Positions 15,715 through 23,142 of a stretch of DNA of 40,207 nucleotides are shown piece by piece. Position 1 is the stretch's first letter. The number at the start of each line of letters is the position of its first letter. The stretch is taken from NCBI GenBank assembly GCA_028693155.1, contig JAQUVY010000010.1, positions 1-40,207 on the forward strand. Reading direction: 5' to 3'. A program made the translations under genes and the position numbers. A model generated the notes under the pieces. That model did no database searches. It had not been told where the DNA came from and was given only the letters and a program-made list of their open reading frames with translations. Source of the DNA: Eubacteriales bacterium. GTDB taxonomy: Bacteria > Bacillota > Clostridia > Christensenellales > UMGS416.

Positions 15715-16462
15715 CCCCACGCCCGAAGGGCTTTTTACCGTCATGCACCATGCCTGGCACAGCGACGATGCCGTCATGGGCATCGTATCCTCCCAGCCGG
15801 CACAGATCGACCTTTTTACCCGCGTGGTGCCCATAACCAGCGACGCCCGCGCCGCGCAGGAGGTCATGACGCTGCTGCAGAAAAAGCTGGGCATGGGCAG
15901 CGTGCGCAACATGGCGCTGTGCTGGCTCTCCGAGCTGCCCGGCTGCGGGCGAAACATCCTGGACTACGCCGAGCTGGGGCTGCGCTACGGCCGCCGGCTG
16001 GACGGGATGGAGGCCAACCCCGTGGTGCGCGCCCTGCACGCCAAGGTCAGCCGGGTAACCTTTGAGGTACACCGGCTCAGCGGGCTTTTGCGCTTCCGCA
16101 GCGCGCAAAACGGCTATTGCGCCACGGTGGAACCCGATCACAACATCCTAAGCCTTCTGGCTCCGGTGTTTGTGCCGCGTATGGGCGAGTGCCGCTGGTG
16201 CATCCACGACACGCGCCGTGGGATATGGGCGGTGTACGACAAGGAGCTGTTTTATACCGACACCGCGCCGGAGTTTGCGCTGGCGCGGGTCGACCCCATC
16301 GAAAAGCTCTGGAAGGAGTACTACGATACCATCGCCATTGAAGGGCGGTTTAACCCCGATTGTCAAAAGCGCCTCATGCCCCGCCGCTACTGGAAAAATC
16401 TGGTGGAGGATCCGCAGGGCGCGGCGGCGAAATATTTGCGGGACTATCACGCCGCCACCTGA
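15686..16462 (+). CDS. TIGR03915/DUF4130 family putative DNA repair protein
   Basis: 258 residues from ATG 15686, behind GGAGGTG at 15675-15681. Upstream in-frame codons are not used because they lie inside the radical SAM gene. Family features: ILYLCDPTPEGLFTVMHHAW at the N-terminus, and the central KVSRVTFEVHRLSGLLRF, EPDHNILSLLAPVFVPRM, then WCIHDTRRGIWAVYD. TIGR03915 proteins are encoded with TIGR03916 radical SAM proteins and are sometimes fused to a UDG domain. Here that domain is absent and separate UDG genes are nearby. Overlap and matching strand show it is co-translated with the radical SAM gene. Biochemical activity is unknown; a DNA-binding or processing partner is the likely role. 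Confidence 0.9.
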   Translation: MLSSILYLCDPTPEGLFTVMHHAWHSDDAVMGIVSSQPAQIDLFTRVVPITSDARAAQEVMTLLQKKLGMGSVRNMALCWLSELPGCGRNILDYAELGLRYGRRLDGMEANPVVRALHAKVSRVTFEVHRLSGLLRFRSAQNGYCATVEPDHNILSLLAPVFVPRMGECRWCIHDTRRGIWAVYDKELFYTDTAPEFALARVDPIEKLWKEYYDTIAIEGRFNPDCQKRLMPRRYWKNLVEDPQGAAAKYLRDYHAAT

Positions 16463-16479
16463 AGCGGCCGGGTTTGCTC

Positions 16480-16508
16480 TTGCCAAACTTCGTAATAATT
16501 CCTATACT
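16480..16508 (+). promoter_or_regulatory. Promoter of the serine hydrolase gene
   Basis: TTGCCA (16480-16485), 17-base spacer, TATACT (16503-16508). A small 6-bp hairpin (16524-16540) lies in the leader just before the ribosome site. Confidence 0.75.
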
Positions 16509-16557
16509 GTATGCAAACATACGCAGCGGCTCATCCGCTGGGAAAGAAGGCATTTCT

Positions 16558-17997
16558 ATGTCCGAAAGCTTATTGCATGCCCTGCCCTGCCAGGCGGGGG
16601 TGGATCCCAACGGGATTCTGCATTTTTTGGACGATGTGGAGTCTCAGGAGCTGGCCCTGCACGGGTTGATGGTACTGCGGCACAACAAGGTGGTCGCCGA
16701 AGGCTGGTGGGCACCCTATCAAAGCGCCTACAACCACATGCTTTTTTCTCTGAGCAAAAGCTTTACCTCCACCGCCGTGGGCTTCGCCGTGCAGGAGGGG
16801 CTTGTGTCGCTGGATGATCCCATTCTTAAATTTTTCCCGGGCAAGCTGCCCGCCGCACCCTGCGAGAATATGCAGAAGATGAAGGTACGCCACCTCATCG
16901 GCATGTGCACCGGCCACATTGTGGAACCCTCCTTCCACGATCAGGAGGACTGGGTCTACACCTTCCTCGCCTCCTATGTGCCGCTGGAGCCGGGCAGCAA
17001 ATTTCTTTACAACACCGCCGCCACCTACATGCTGTCGGCCATTTTGCAGACCGTGACCGGCCAAAAGGTCAGCGAATATCTGCGGCCCCGCCTGCTGGAA
17101 CCTCTGGGCATCGAAAACGTGTGGTGGGAAACCTGCCCCAAGGGCTATGAGACCGGTGGCTTCGGCTTCAACATCAAAACCGAGGATATTGCCCGCTTCG
17201 GCACCTTCCTGCTCAACCGTGGCGCCTATAACGGCCGTCAGCTCATCGACGCGGCGTGGATTGACGAGGCCACCGCTCGCCACATCTCCAACGGCGATCC
17301 TTCGGTCGCTTCGGACTGGACGCAGGGCTACGCCTATCAGTTTTGGAGATGCCAGCCCGAGGGCGTCTATCGCGCAGACGGGGCCTTTGGCCAGTACTGC
17401 ATCGTGATGCCTAAGCAGGACGCGGTCATCGCCATCAACTCGGGGCTGAACAATCTGCAGGGCGTGCTCGACTTGGTGTGGAAGCATCTGGTGCCCGCCA
17501 TGCGGGACGACGCGGTGTGCGATAAGGCCGTCAACGACCGCCTCAAGGCGCGTCTGGCCGCCCTGCGCCTGGCAATGCCCCAGGGCACCCAGCCCACTCC
17601 CAACCATGCAGGCAGCGGGGTGCATTATCACTTGGTGGACAACCGCTTTGGCCTGACCGGCATCCGCTTTGACTTCGGCGCGCAAACCACCTTCACGCTG
17701 GAAGCGGGAGAAAAGTCCTTTGCGCTTCCCGTGGGGCATGACCGCTGGGTGGAGACCCATGTCCAGGGATCCCCCAGCTCCGATCGCGACGCTTCGGGCT
17801 TTTCGCTGCCCTTCAGCGACGTAGCCTGCGCCGGCGCGTGGAAAGACGGCTGCTATCGTTTCTGCATGGCCTACACCCGCACACCCTTTGTGGATACGCT
17901 GGAGGCTCGCTTCTCCGGCAACGCGCTGGTGCTTCGTTTCCAGCGCAACGTGGGCTTTGATGCCGAGCCCATCGTCTTTTGCGGATTGTGTGAATAA
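16558..17997 (+). CDS. Serine hydrolase, beta-lactamase/class C (AmpC-EstB) fold
   Basis: 479 residues from ATG 16558 with AAAGAAGG 8 bases upstream; the reading frame continues upstream to 16360 but that part lies in the preceding gene. The nucleophile motif is S64-L-S-K67 (followed by SFTSTAVGFAVQEG). The YxN-like position reads YNTAATYMLS, a variant common in non-lactamase members. The C-terminal ~100 residues form a beta-rich domain. No signal peptide or membrane segment is visible, so it is probably cytoplasmic and an esterase, peptidase or amidase rather than a resistance enzyme. It has its own promoter and terminator. Substrate unknown. Confidence 0.88.
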   Translation: MSESLLHALPCQAGVDPNGILHFLDDVESQELALHGLMVLRHNKVVAEGWWAPYQSAYNHMLFSLSKSFTSTAVGFAVQEGLVSLDDPILKFFPGKLPAAPCENMQKMKVRHLIGMCTGHIVEPSFHDQEDWVYTFLASYVPLEPGSKFLYNTAATYMLSAILQTVTGQKVSEYLRPRLLEPLGIENVWWETCPKGYETGGFGFNIKTEDIARFGTFLLNRGAYNGRQLIDAAWIDEATARHISNGDPSVASDWTQGYAYQFWRCQPEGVYRADGAFGQYCIVMPKQDAVIAINSGLNNLQGVLDLVWKHLVPAMRDDAVCDKAVNDRLKARLAALRLAMPQGTQPTPNHAGSGVHYHLVDNRFGLTGIRFDFGAQTTFTLEAGEKSFALPVGHDRWVETHVQGSPSSDRDASGFSLPFSDVACAGAWKDGCYRFCMAYTRTPFVDTLEARFSGNALVLRFQRNVGFDAEPIVFCGLCE

Positions 17998-18014
17998 ATC
18001 CTCTTTTTGGGCAC

Positions 18015-18044
18015 AGCGCGCTCCCGGCGGAGCGCGCTCTTTTC
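18015..18044 (+). terminator. Intrinsic terminator of the serine hydrolase gene
   Basis: A 10-bp stem (18015-18024 with 18029-18038), CGGC loop, then CTTTTC. Confidence 0.85.
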
Positions 18045-18061
18045 ATATTTTTTCTTTTTTG

Positions 18062-18075
18062 TGCATAAATACGCA
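18062..18075. promoter_or_regulatory. ArgR-type operator candidate (distal ARG box)
   Basis: TGCATAAATACGCA fits the ARG-box half-site layout TGNAT-WWWW-AYNCA. It lies about 75 bases upstream of the -35 of the amino-acid ABC operon, and an inverted ATTCACG/CGTGTGAAT pair lies between it and the proximal box. Confidence 0.45.
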
Positions 18076-18126
18076 TCTATATTCACGGCAATAAATAATA
18101 TTCGTGTGAATGTTCAAAAATAATTT

Positions 18127-18140
18127 TGTATAAATATGCA
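18127..18140. promoter_or_regulatory. ArgR-type operator candidate (proximal ARG box)
   Basis: TGTATAAATATGCA matches TGNAT-WWWW-ATNCA exactly. It ends 8 bases before the -35 and is 65 bases (about six helical turns) from the distal box, centre to centre. This supports arginine-responsive control, by inference from ArgR/AhrC sites in other Firmicutes. Confidence 0.55.
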
Positions 18141-18148
18141 TTTTTCTA

Positions 18149-18177
18149 TTGACATTGCTTTTCTCATCTTCTATAAT
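18149..18177 (+). promoter_or_regulatory. Consensus sigma-A promoter of the amino-acid ABC operon
   Basis: TTGACA (18149-18154), exactly 17 bases, TATAAT (18172-18177). A perfect consensus promoter on an AT-rich island in otherwise GC-rich DNA. Confidence 0.95.
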
Positions 18178-18213
18178 CCTACTCGTAATCATCATTTACG
18201 GAGGAATTCAACC

Positions 18214-19062
18214 ATGAAAAAGACCATGAAGCTTTTTAGCGCCGCGCTGTGCTTTGTGCTGTGCCTGGCCATGTTTGCCGGCTGCGCAAAGACCCCTGCC
18301 GCCGAACCCACCGCCGCTCCCACGGCTGCCCCCACCAAAGCTGCCGACGCCACCACGGCTCCTGCCCAAGGCACCTCCAAGTTGGATGCCATCAAGGCCG
18401 CCGGTAAGATCGTCTGGGGCACCAACGCCGAGTTCGTTCCCTTTGAAATGAAGGACGGCAGCGGCACCGTCATCGGTGTAGACGCCGACATCGCCGCCGC
18501 CATCGCCAAGAAGCTGGGCGTTGAGCTGGTCGTCGAGGACATTCTGTTTGACTCCCTGCCCGCCGCGCTGGCTTCCGGTCAGATCGACTTCATCGCCGCC
18601 GGTTACACCAACAACGAAGAGCGCGCCCAGAAGATGGACTTCACCGATTCCTACTACAAGGCCAAGCAAGTCGTGGTTTATAAGGAAGGCGCCACTGCCC
18701 CCGCCGCCGAGGATGAGCTCAAGGGCAAGAAGATCGGCGTGCAGACCGGCACCACCGGCGACTTCATGGCTTCGGATATTGAAAATGCCGATGTGCAGCG
18801 TTATGATAACATGACCTTGGCTGTGCAGGATCTGGCCAACGGCACTCTGGATTACGTCATCGGCGACAGCCTGACCATCAGCATGATCACCAAGAAGGTC
18901 AGCGGTGTGGCCATTGCCGAAGCCATCGTTTACGACGACGAGTTCTACGCCATCGCCGTGGACAAGGGCGAAACCGCTCTGCTGGAGGCCATCAACGAGG
19001 CCCTCAAGGAGCTGATCGACACCGGCGCCATCGACGCCAGCGTCAACAAGTTCTCGTCCTAA
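18214..19062 (+). CDS. Amino-acid ABC transporter substrate-binding lipoprotein
   Basis: 282 residues from ATG 18214, 9 bases after GGAGGAA. The lipobox is MFAGC (Cys about residue 23), followed by an Ala/Pro/Thr-rich tether to about residue 50. The bacterial extracellular solute-binding protein family 3 domain follows: IVWGTNAEFVPFEM, VIGVDADIAAAIAKKLG, then LPAALASGQIDFIAAGYTNN, and later KGKKIGVQTGTTGDF. It captures a polar or basic amino acid and delivers it to the permease encoded next. Arginine or a related basic amino acid is inferred only from the ArgR-like boxes. A hairpin after the gene should make it more abundant than the other components. Confidence 0.94.
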   Translation: MKKTMKLFSAALCFVLCLAMFAGCAKTPAAEPTAAPTAAPTKAADATTAPAQGTSKLDAIKAAGKIVWGTNAEFVPFEMKDGSGTVIGVDADIAAAIAKKLGVELVVEDILFDSLPAALASGQIDFIAAGYTNNEERAQKMDFTDSYYKAKQVVVYKEGATAPAAEDELKGKKIGVQTGTTGDFMASDIENADVQRYDNMTLAVQDLANGTLDYVIGDSLTISMITKKVSGVAIAEAIVYDDEFYAIAVDKGETALLEAINEALKELIDTGAIDASVNKFSS

Positions 19063-19083
19063 TCCCTAGCAACACCGTTAATA

Positions 19084-19111
19084 AAAAGGCGGGGCCTGCG
19101 CTCCGCCTTTT
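19084..19111 (+). terminator. Intercistronic attenuating hairpin
   Basis: A stem pairing 19084-19092 with 19103-19111 followed by a poor T tract (TTTTCG). It lies between the binding protein and permease genes and probably lets only part of the transcription through. Confidence 0.7.
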
Positions 19112-19138
19112 CGTTGTAAGGAAAAGGAGGTCTCCCCC

Positions 19139-19819
19139 ATGGGGCTGCTTTATACCCTCTCCGACGCGCTGTACTCCAACCTCATCCGTGAAAGCCGCTA
19201 CCTGCTTTTGGTGCGCGGCCTGAACATGACGGTGCAGATCTCGCTGTACGCGCTGCTCATCGGCATCGTGATCGGCCTGCTTGTGGCCGTGGCGCGCATC
19301 ACCCACATCAAGGTGCTGGACGGCATCGCCAAGCTGTATGTGGACGTGATTCGCGGCACCCCCGTGGTGGTACAGCTGGTTATTATCTATTACGCCGTGC
19401 TGGCCGGCAGCGGCCTGCCCAAGCTTCTCATTGCGTCGGTCGCCTTTGGCATCAACAGCGGCGCCTACGTTTCCGAGCTGATCCGCGCGGGCATCATGGC
19501 GGTGGACAAGGGCCAGATGGAGGCGGCGCGCTCGCTGGGGCTGTCCTATTTTCAGACCATGCGGTTCGTCATTGTGCCCCAGGCCGTGAAGAACATTCTT
19601 CCCGCGCTGGTCAACGAGGCCATCGTCATGCTCAAGGAAACCTCCGTGGCCGGCTACATCGCGCTGGACGATCTGACCCGCGCGGGCAACGTCATCCGCA
19701 GCCGCACGTTCGATCCCTACACGCCCTTTTTGTTGGTCGCGGCGGTATATTTATACGCCACGACGATCATGACATTCTTTGCCACCAAGCTGGAGAGGAG
19801 GCTGCACGCCAGTGATTAA
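19139..19819 (+). CDS. Amino-acid ABC transporter permease (HisM/GlnP family)
   Basis: 226 residues with about five membrane helices. ATG 19139 follows AAGGAGG. The family signature is [20 protein letters not shown] at the N-terminus, [15 protein letters not shown], the coupling-loop EAA motif ([20 protein letters not shown]), and [15 protein letters not shown]. It forms the transmembrane pore, as a homodimer since no second permease gene is present. It overlaps the ATPase gene by 8 bases. Confidence 0.95.
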   Translation: MGLLYTLSDALYSNLIRESRYLLLVRGLNMTVQISLYALLIGIVIGLLVAVARITHIKVLDGIAKLYVDVIRGTPVVVQLVIIYYAVLAGSGLPKLLIASVAFGINSGAYVSELIRAGIMAVDKGQMEAARSLGLSYFQTMRFVIVPQAVKNILPALVNEAIVMLKETSVAGYIALDDLTRAGNVIRSRTFDPYTPFLLVAAVYLYATTIMTFFATKLERRLHASD

Positions 19820-20534
19820 GGTAGAAGGTCTGTATAAATCCTTTGGCGAGCTGGAGGTGCTCAAGGGCGTCAACGCGCACGTCGGCAAGTCCGAAGTGGT
19901 GTGCATCATCGGTGCCAGCGGCTCGGGCAAGAGTACCTTTCTGCGCTGCATCAATCTGCTGGAGGTGCCCACCGCCGGCAAGATCTACATCGAAGGCGTG
20001 GAGCTGATGGAGCACCGCCGGGAGATCGACAAGCTGCGCCAGAAGGTGGGGATGGTCTTTCAGCAGTTCAACCTGTTCCCCAACCTCTCGGTCATCGAAA
20101 ACGTGATGCTGGCACCGGTGCAGACCCGCAAGCTGGATCGCACCGCCGCCCGGGACAAAGCCGCCGCCCTTCTGGAGCAGGTGGGGCTGTCGGACAAGCT
20201 GAGCGAATACCCCAACCGGCTTTCCGGCGGGCAAAAGCAGCGCGTGGCCATCGCCCGCGCTCTGGCGATGGATCCGGATATTATGCTTTTTGACGAGCCC
20301 ACTTCGGCGCTGGATCCCGAAATGGTGGGGGAAGTGCTGAACGTGATGAAAAAGCTGGCGCAGGACGGCATGACCATGGTGACGGTGACCCACGAGATGG
20401 GCTTTGCCCGCGAGGTTTCCGATCGGGTGCTGTTTATGGACGAGGGCGTCATCGCCGAAGAAGGCCCCCCCGCCGAAATATTTACCCATCCTTCGCAGGC
20501 TCGTACCCGCGATTTCCTGGCCAAGGTTTTATAA
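19812..20534 (+). CDS. Amino-acid ABC transporter ATP-binding protein (GlnQ type)
   Basis: 240 residues starting at GTG 19812, just inside the permease stop; GGAGAGGAGG is about 10 bases upstream. An upstream ATG at 19779 would lie in the permease coding region and is less likely. Walker A is GASGSGKST, the Q-loop [10 protein letters not shown], the ABC signature LSGGQKQR, Walker [14 protein letters not shown] and the switch His VTHEM. It powers import with the two preceding gene products. GlnQ/HisP-type enzymes serve polar amino acids. Confidence 0.96.
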   Translation: MIKVEGLYKSFGELEVLKGVNAHVGKSEVVCIIGASGSGKSTFLRCINLLEVPTAGKIYIEGVELMEHRREIDKLRQKVGMVFQQFNLFPNLSVIENVMLAPVQTRKLDRTAARDKAAALLEQVGLSDKLSEYPNRLSGGQKQRVAIARALAMDPDIMLFDEPTSALDPEMVGEVLNVMKKLAQDGMTMVTVTHEMGFAREVSDRVLFMDEGVIAEEGPPAEIFTHPSQARTRDFLAKVL

Positions 20535-20544
20535 AGGAGGCAGT

Positions 20545-21078
20545 ATGAAAACCACATTGTACGTTTACCTCGGGATCTTCATTCTGCTGTTCATCCCGCT
20601 TGCCTGCATCTTCATCAGCAATCTGGTCGGCAAGAAACACGCCAAGGCGCTGCGCCTGCGCAACAGCATTTTATCCGGCGCGGCCATCGTGGCCTTGGGG
20701 GCGCTGTGCCTGAGCCTGTATTTTGTCACCATCAACCGCCAGCCCATGCTGGTGATCGACCGCGTAGTCAACGGCATTGTTGCCGATCAGGAAAGCGAAC
20801 TGGTGTCCAAGCGCCTGCTGACCTCCGCCTGCCTGGAAAAGGACGTGCCCCGCATCAAGGCGGCGCTGACCGCCTCGCAATACGCCATCGGCGACAAAAC
20901 GCTGACCTCGGGCAACAATTCGGTGTTCGTCGTGCGGCCCGATCAGGCCGAGGATACGGTGATCCTGATGGAGGTTTACCAGACCGACGCCCAAAGCACC
21001 GTGGTCGCCATCAACCTGAAAACCGGGGAAGAGGCGGCCGAGCTCATCAGTAAGGATACGTTTCAGCCCTTTAATTAG
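20545..21078 (+). CDS. Membrane protein of unknown function, last gene of the ABC operon
   Basis: 177 residues from ATG 20545, preceded by AAAGGAGG and only 10 bases after the ATPase stop, so clearly in the operon. Two hydrophobic helices (about 4-27 and 41-62) are followed by a soluble domain of about 110 residues, probably extracellular, with RVVNGIVADQESELVSKRLL and DTVILMEVYQTDAQSTVVA. I do not recognise the family. The operon position suggests an accessory or unrelated hitchhiker; no transport role can be shown. Confidence 0.75.
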   Translation: MKTTLYVYLGIFILLFIPLACIFISNLVGKKHAKALRLRNSILSGAAIVALGALCLSLYFVTINRQPMLVIDRVVNGIVADQESELVSKRLLTSACLEKDVPRIKAALTASQYAIGDKTLTSGNNSVFVVRPDQAEDTVILMEVYQTDAQSTVVAINLKTGEEAAELISKDTFQPFN

Positions 21079-21096
21079 CGCACGAAAGCAAAGAAA

Positions 21097-21137
21097 AACA
21101 GGCGTCTGCCGAACTCCCGGCGGACGCCTGTTTCTTA
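21097..21137. terminator. Bidirectional intrinsic terminator
   Basis: A long stem (about 16 bp with one G-T pair) spans 21097-21134, with T-rich flanks on both strands. It ends the ABC operon and the convergent YczE-like gene. Confidence 0.9.
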
Positions 21138-21153
21138 TTTACCCGAAAAATAA

Positions 21154-21807
21154 CTAAGCCGACTTTTCACCCTGGGGCGGCAGCGCGGCCTTCAGCCAGC
21201 GGGGCGTGCCCAGCCAGCGCTGAAACAGACCGATCAAGGGGCCGGTGGCCAGCGCGGTGACCAACGTGGTGACGCCCACCGTTCCGCCCAGCAAAAAGCC
21301 CAAAAGCGCATAAGTGGCGTCGGTGATCAGCCGAACATGTTTATACGGAATATGCGTCACATCCGACAGGATCATCCCCACCCCGTCGGCCGGGCTGGCG
21401 CCCAGCTGCGGCAGCAGGTACAGATACACCCCAAAGGCCAGCAGCACGCTGCCCAGCACCAAAACGCCCGCCTTGATGGGCCAAACGCTCTCCGGGGACA
21501 AAAAATGCTGAAAGATCCAGGTAAAGCCGTCGATCAGCGCCCCGTTCAGAAACACCGAAAAAAACATGGCCACATTGATGTACTTGCGATTGAAAATCAG
21601 CATCAGCACAAAAATCAACCCGTTCATCGCGTAGTTGGCCATGCCGTAGGAAATGTTCAGCTTCCGATGAAGCCCCACCATAAATACCTGATAAGGGTCC
21701 GATCCCCAGTTGATCAGGTACAGCAGGGACGCGCTTACGCAAATAAGCGCCAAGCCCACCAGGCATACGCCCAGCCTCCCCAGCATCTGCCTCGGGTTTT
21801 TTCGCAT
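21154..21807 (-). CDS. YczE/YitT-like integral membrane protein
   Basis: 217 residues from ATG 21807 (GGGGAG about 10 bases upstream); an ATG at 21876 is possible but lies before the likely promoter. About five membrane helices. The pieces GSDPYQVFMVGL, NYAMNGLIFVLMLIFNRKYI, LLPQLGASPADGVGMILSD and GFLLGGTVGVTTLVTALATG are typical of the YczE group of small polytopic proteins. Their function is unknown; some members lie beside transcription regulators or biosynthetic clusters. Confidence 0.8.
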   Translation of the reverse strand: MRKNPRQMLGRLGVCLVGLALICVSASLLYLINWGSDPYQVFMVGLHRKLNISYGMANYAMNGLIFVLMLIFNRKYINVAMFFSVFLNGALIDGFTWIFQHFLSPESVWPIKAGVLVLGSVLLAFGVYLYLLPQLGASPADGVGMILSDVTHIPYKHVRLITDATYALLGFLLGGTVGVTTLVTALATGPLIGLFQRWLGTPRWLKAALPPQGEKSA

Positions 21808-21847
21808 TGCCCGTTTCTCCCCATCCACAAATTTTTTCTTCTGCGAT

Positions 21848-21876
21848 ACCTTACCATGGATCGAAAGGCTTTTCAA
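21848..21876 (-). promoter_or_regulatory. Possible promoter of the YczE-like gene
   Basis: On the minus strand TTGAAA (21876-21871), 17-base spacer, TAAGGT (21853-21848). The -10 is weak. Confidence 0.4.
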
Positions 21877-21908
21877 TCAACGATGCGAACTTCTTCGGCG
21901 TATCGGCG

Positions 21909-21937
21909 AAAAAAAAACGGCTCCCGCCGCCTTTTTT
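21909..21937 (-). terminator. Weak terminator after the anti-sigma gene
   Basis: On the minus strand a short GC hairpin (CGGC-GGGA-GCCG) is followed by nine T residues (the A9 run at 21909-21917). Confidence 0.5.
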
Positions 21938-21945
21938 CAGGTTGT

Positions 21946-22560
21946 TCATGCCATACGCCGCCGGATCAGCCATACGATGCCGCCGGCAGCCATGACGACG
22001 CCGCCACCCACCGCGACCCAAATGCGCAGATCATCCTGCGCGCGGGGCGCCTTGTCCATCATGGGCGCGTTCGCCATCTCGGGCGCACCGGCGTCCTTCG
22101 CCCGACCCGTGCTCTCCTGCGGTATTTCTTCCTCGGTCTTGTCCTCCTGCGCCGCCCCTGTCGCGTCCCCCACCGCGACCCCGCCGCTCAGCGACGTCGC
22201 TTCGTAAAGCGCAGTGGGGCTTTGCTTCTCGGCCAGCAAGCCCGGCAAGTAGCTCCCCAGCGCCAAACACACCACCAAAGCGCCGGTCATGGCCATAAGC
22301 GGCGCGCTCATGCGCGCCAAGGCAGGTTCCCTGCGCGGAAGCGCCTGTGCCGCCTGCGCCAGTTTGCCGCGCAGCGCCGGCGGTGTCTCAACGGCGGGCA
22401 GGGTTTGCAGGGTGCGGCGCAAGGCGCGGCTGTGCGCCAGCGCGACCCTGCAGCTCTCGCATTCCTGCAAATGCTCCTCCAGCCGCTTGGCCGCTCGATC
22501 GCTCAGCTCTCCATCCAAATAGCGCTCTATTTTGTTTTCCATCTTCGTGCAAGCCATCAT
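21946..22560 (-). CDS. Zinc-finger anti-sigma factor
   Basis: 204 residues from ATG 22560, which overlaps the sigma factor stop as ATGA. The N-terminus is a putative zinc-finger anti-sigma (ZAS) domain with H30-xxx-C34-xx-C37 and the typical LDGELSDRAAKRLEEHL helix. A membrane helix follows at about 86-106, then an acidic, low-complexity extracytoplasmic region and a second helix near the C-terminus with RRR after it. It should hold the ECF sigma encoded just upstream until a surface signal releases it. Two membrane helices rather than one is a small deviation from the standard layout. Confidence 0.88.
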   Translation of the reverse strand: MMACTKMENKIERYLDGELSDRAAKRLEEHLQECESCRVALAHSRALRRTLQTLPAVETPPALRGKLAQAAQALPRREPALARMSAPLMAMTGALVVCLALGSYLPGLLAEKQSPTALYEATSLSGGVAVGDATGAAQEDKTEEEIPQESTGRAKDAGAPEMANAPMMDKAPRAQDDLRIWVAVGGGVVMAAGGIVWLIRRRMA

Positions 22561-23138
22561 CGTATTCCCTTCTGCTCATTGGACGCAGCGCCCGGCGAAA
22601 AAGTTCCGTTTTTTTCGCAATGGGTGCGCAGTTGAGCGCGGGCACGATTCAAACGGGAACGAACGGTGCCCACCGGCAGCCCCAGCCCGTGGGCAATTTC
22701 TTCATAGGAAAGCTGCTGCACCTCCCGCAAAAGCAGAATAGCGCGATACTGCGGCTTGAGCGCCGCCAGCGCCTGCTGCAGCGCCGCCCGCTGCACCGTG
22801 TCCTCTTCAAAGCCCGGCTGCGGCAGCTCCACGCCCGCCTCCTGCAGCGTATCCATGGAAACCGGCTTTCGCTTTGCCCGGCGCAGAATGTCGTAACAGC
22901 AGTTCAGCGCAATGTGGTACAGCCAGGTACCAAACTCGCTTTGGGCATGAAACCCGCCCAGCGAACGCCAGGCCTTTATCATGGCCTCCTGCACGGCGTC
23001 CTGGGCGTCGGCGTCGGTGCCACACATGCGGTAGCACAGGGCGTAAAGCCGGGGGCTATAGCGCAGATAAAGCTGGGCAAAGGCGTCTTCGTCCCCTTGC
23101 CTGGCTTCCTCCAGCAGCTTCTTCTCGTCGTTGCTCAT
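22557..23138 (-). CDS. ECF (extracytoplasmic function) RNA polymerase sigma factor
   Basis: 193 residues from ATG 23138, four bases after the dinB stop, with GGAG in the end of dinB as ribosome site. Sigma-70 region 2 is clear (DAFAQLYLRYSPRLYALCYR, DAVQEAMIKAWRSL, FGTWLYHIALN) and so is region 4 (LREVQQLSYEEIAHGLGLPV, then GTVRSRLNRARAQLR). Regions 1 and 3 are absent, as in ECF factors. Its cognate anti-sigma is the next gene. The position behind dinB suggests read-through from the GH43-dinB transcript. The regulon is unknown. Confidence 0.93.
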   Translation of the reverse strand: MSNDEKKLLEEARQGDEDAFAQLYLRYSPRLYALCYRMCGTDADAQDAVQEAMIKAWRSLGGFHAQSEFGTWLYHIALNCCYDILRRAKRKPVSMDTLQEAGVELPQPGFEEDTVQRAALQQALAALKPQYRAILLLREVQQLSYEEIAHGLGLPVGTVRSRLNRARAQLRTHCEKNGTFSPGAASNEQKGIR

Positions 23139-23142
23139 GGCT

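Noticed and set aside
16524-16540. Small hairpin in the serine hydrolase leader as a riboswitch or terminator
   Set aside because: Only 6 bp with no T run and no conserved ligand-binding motif.
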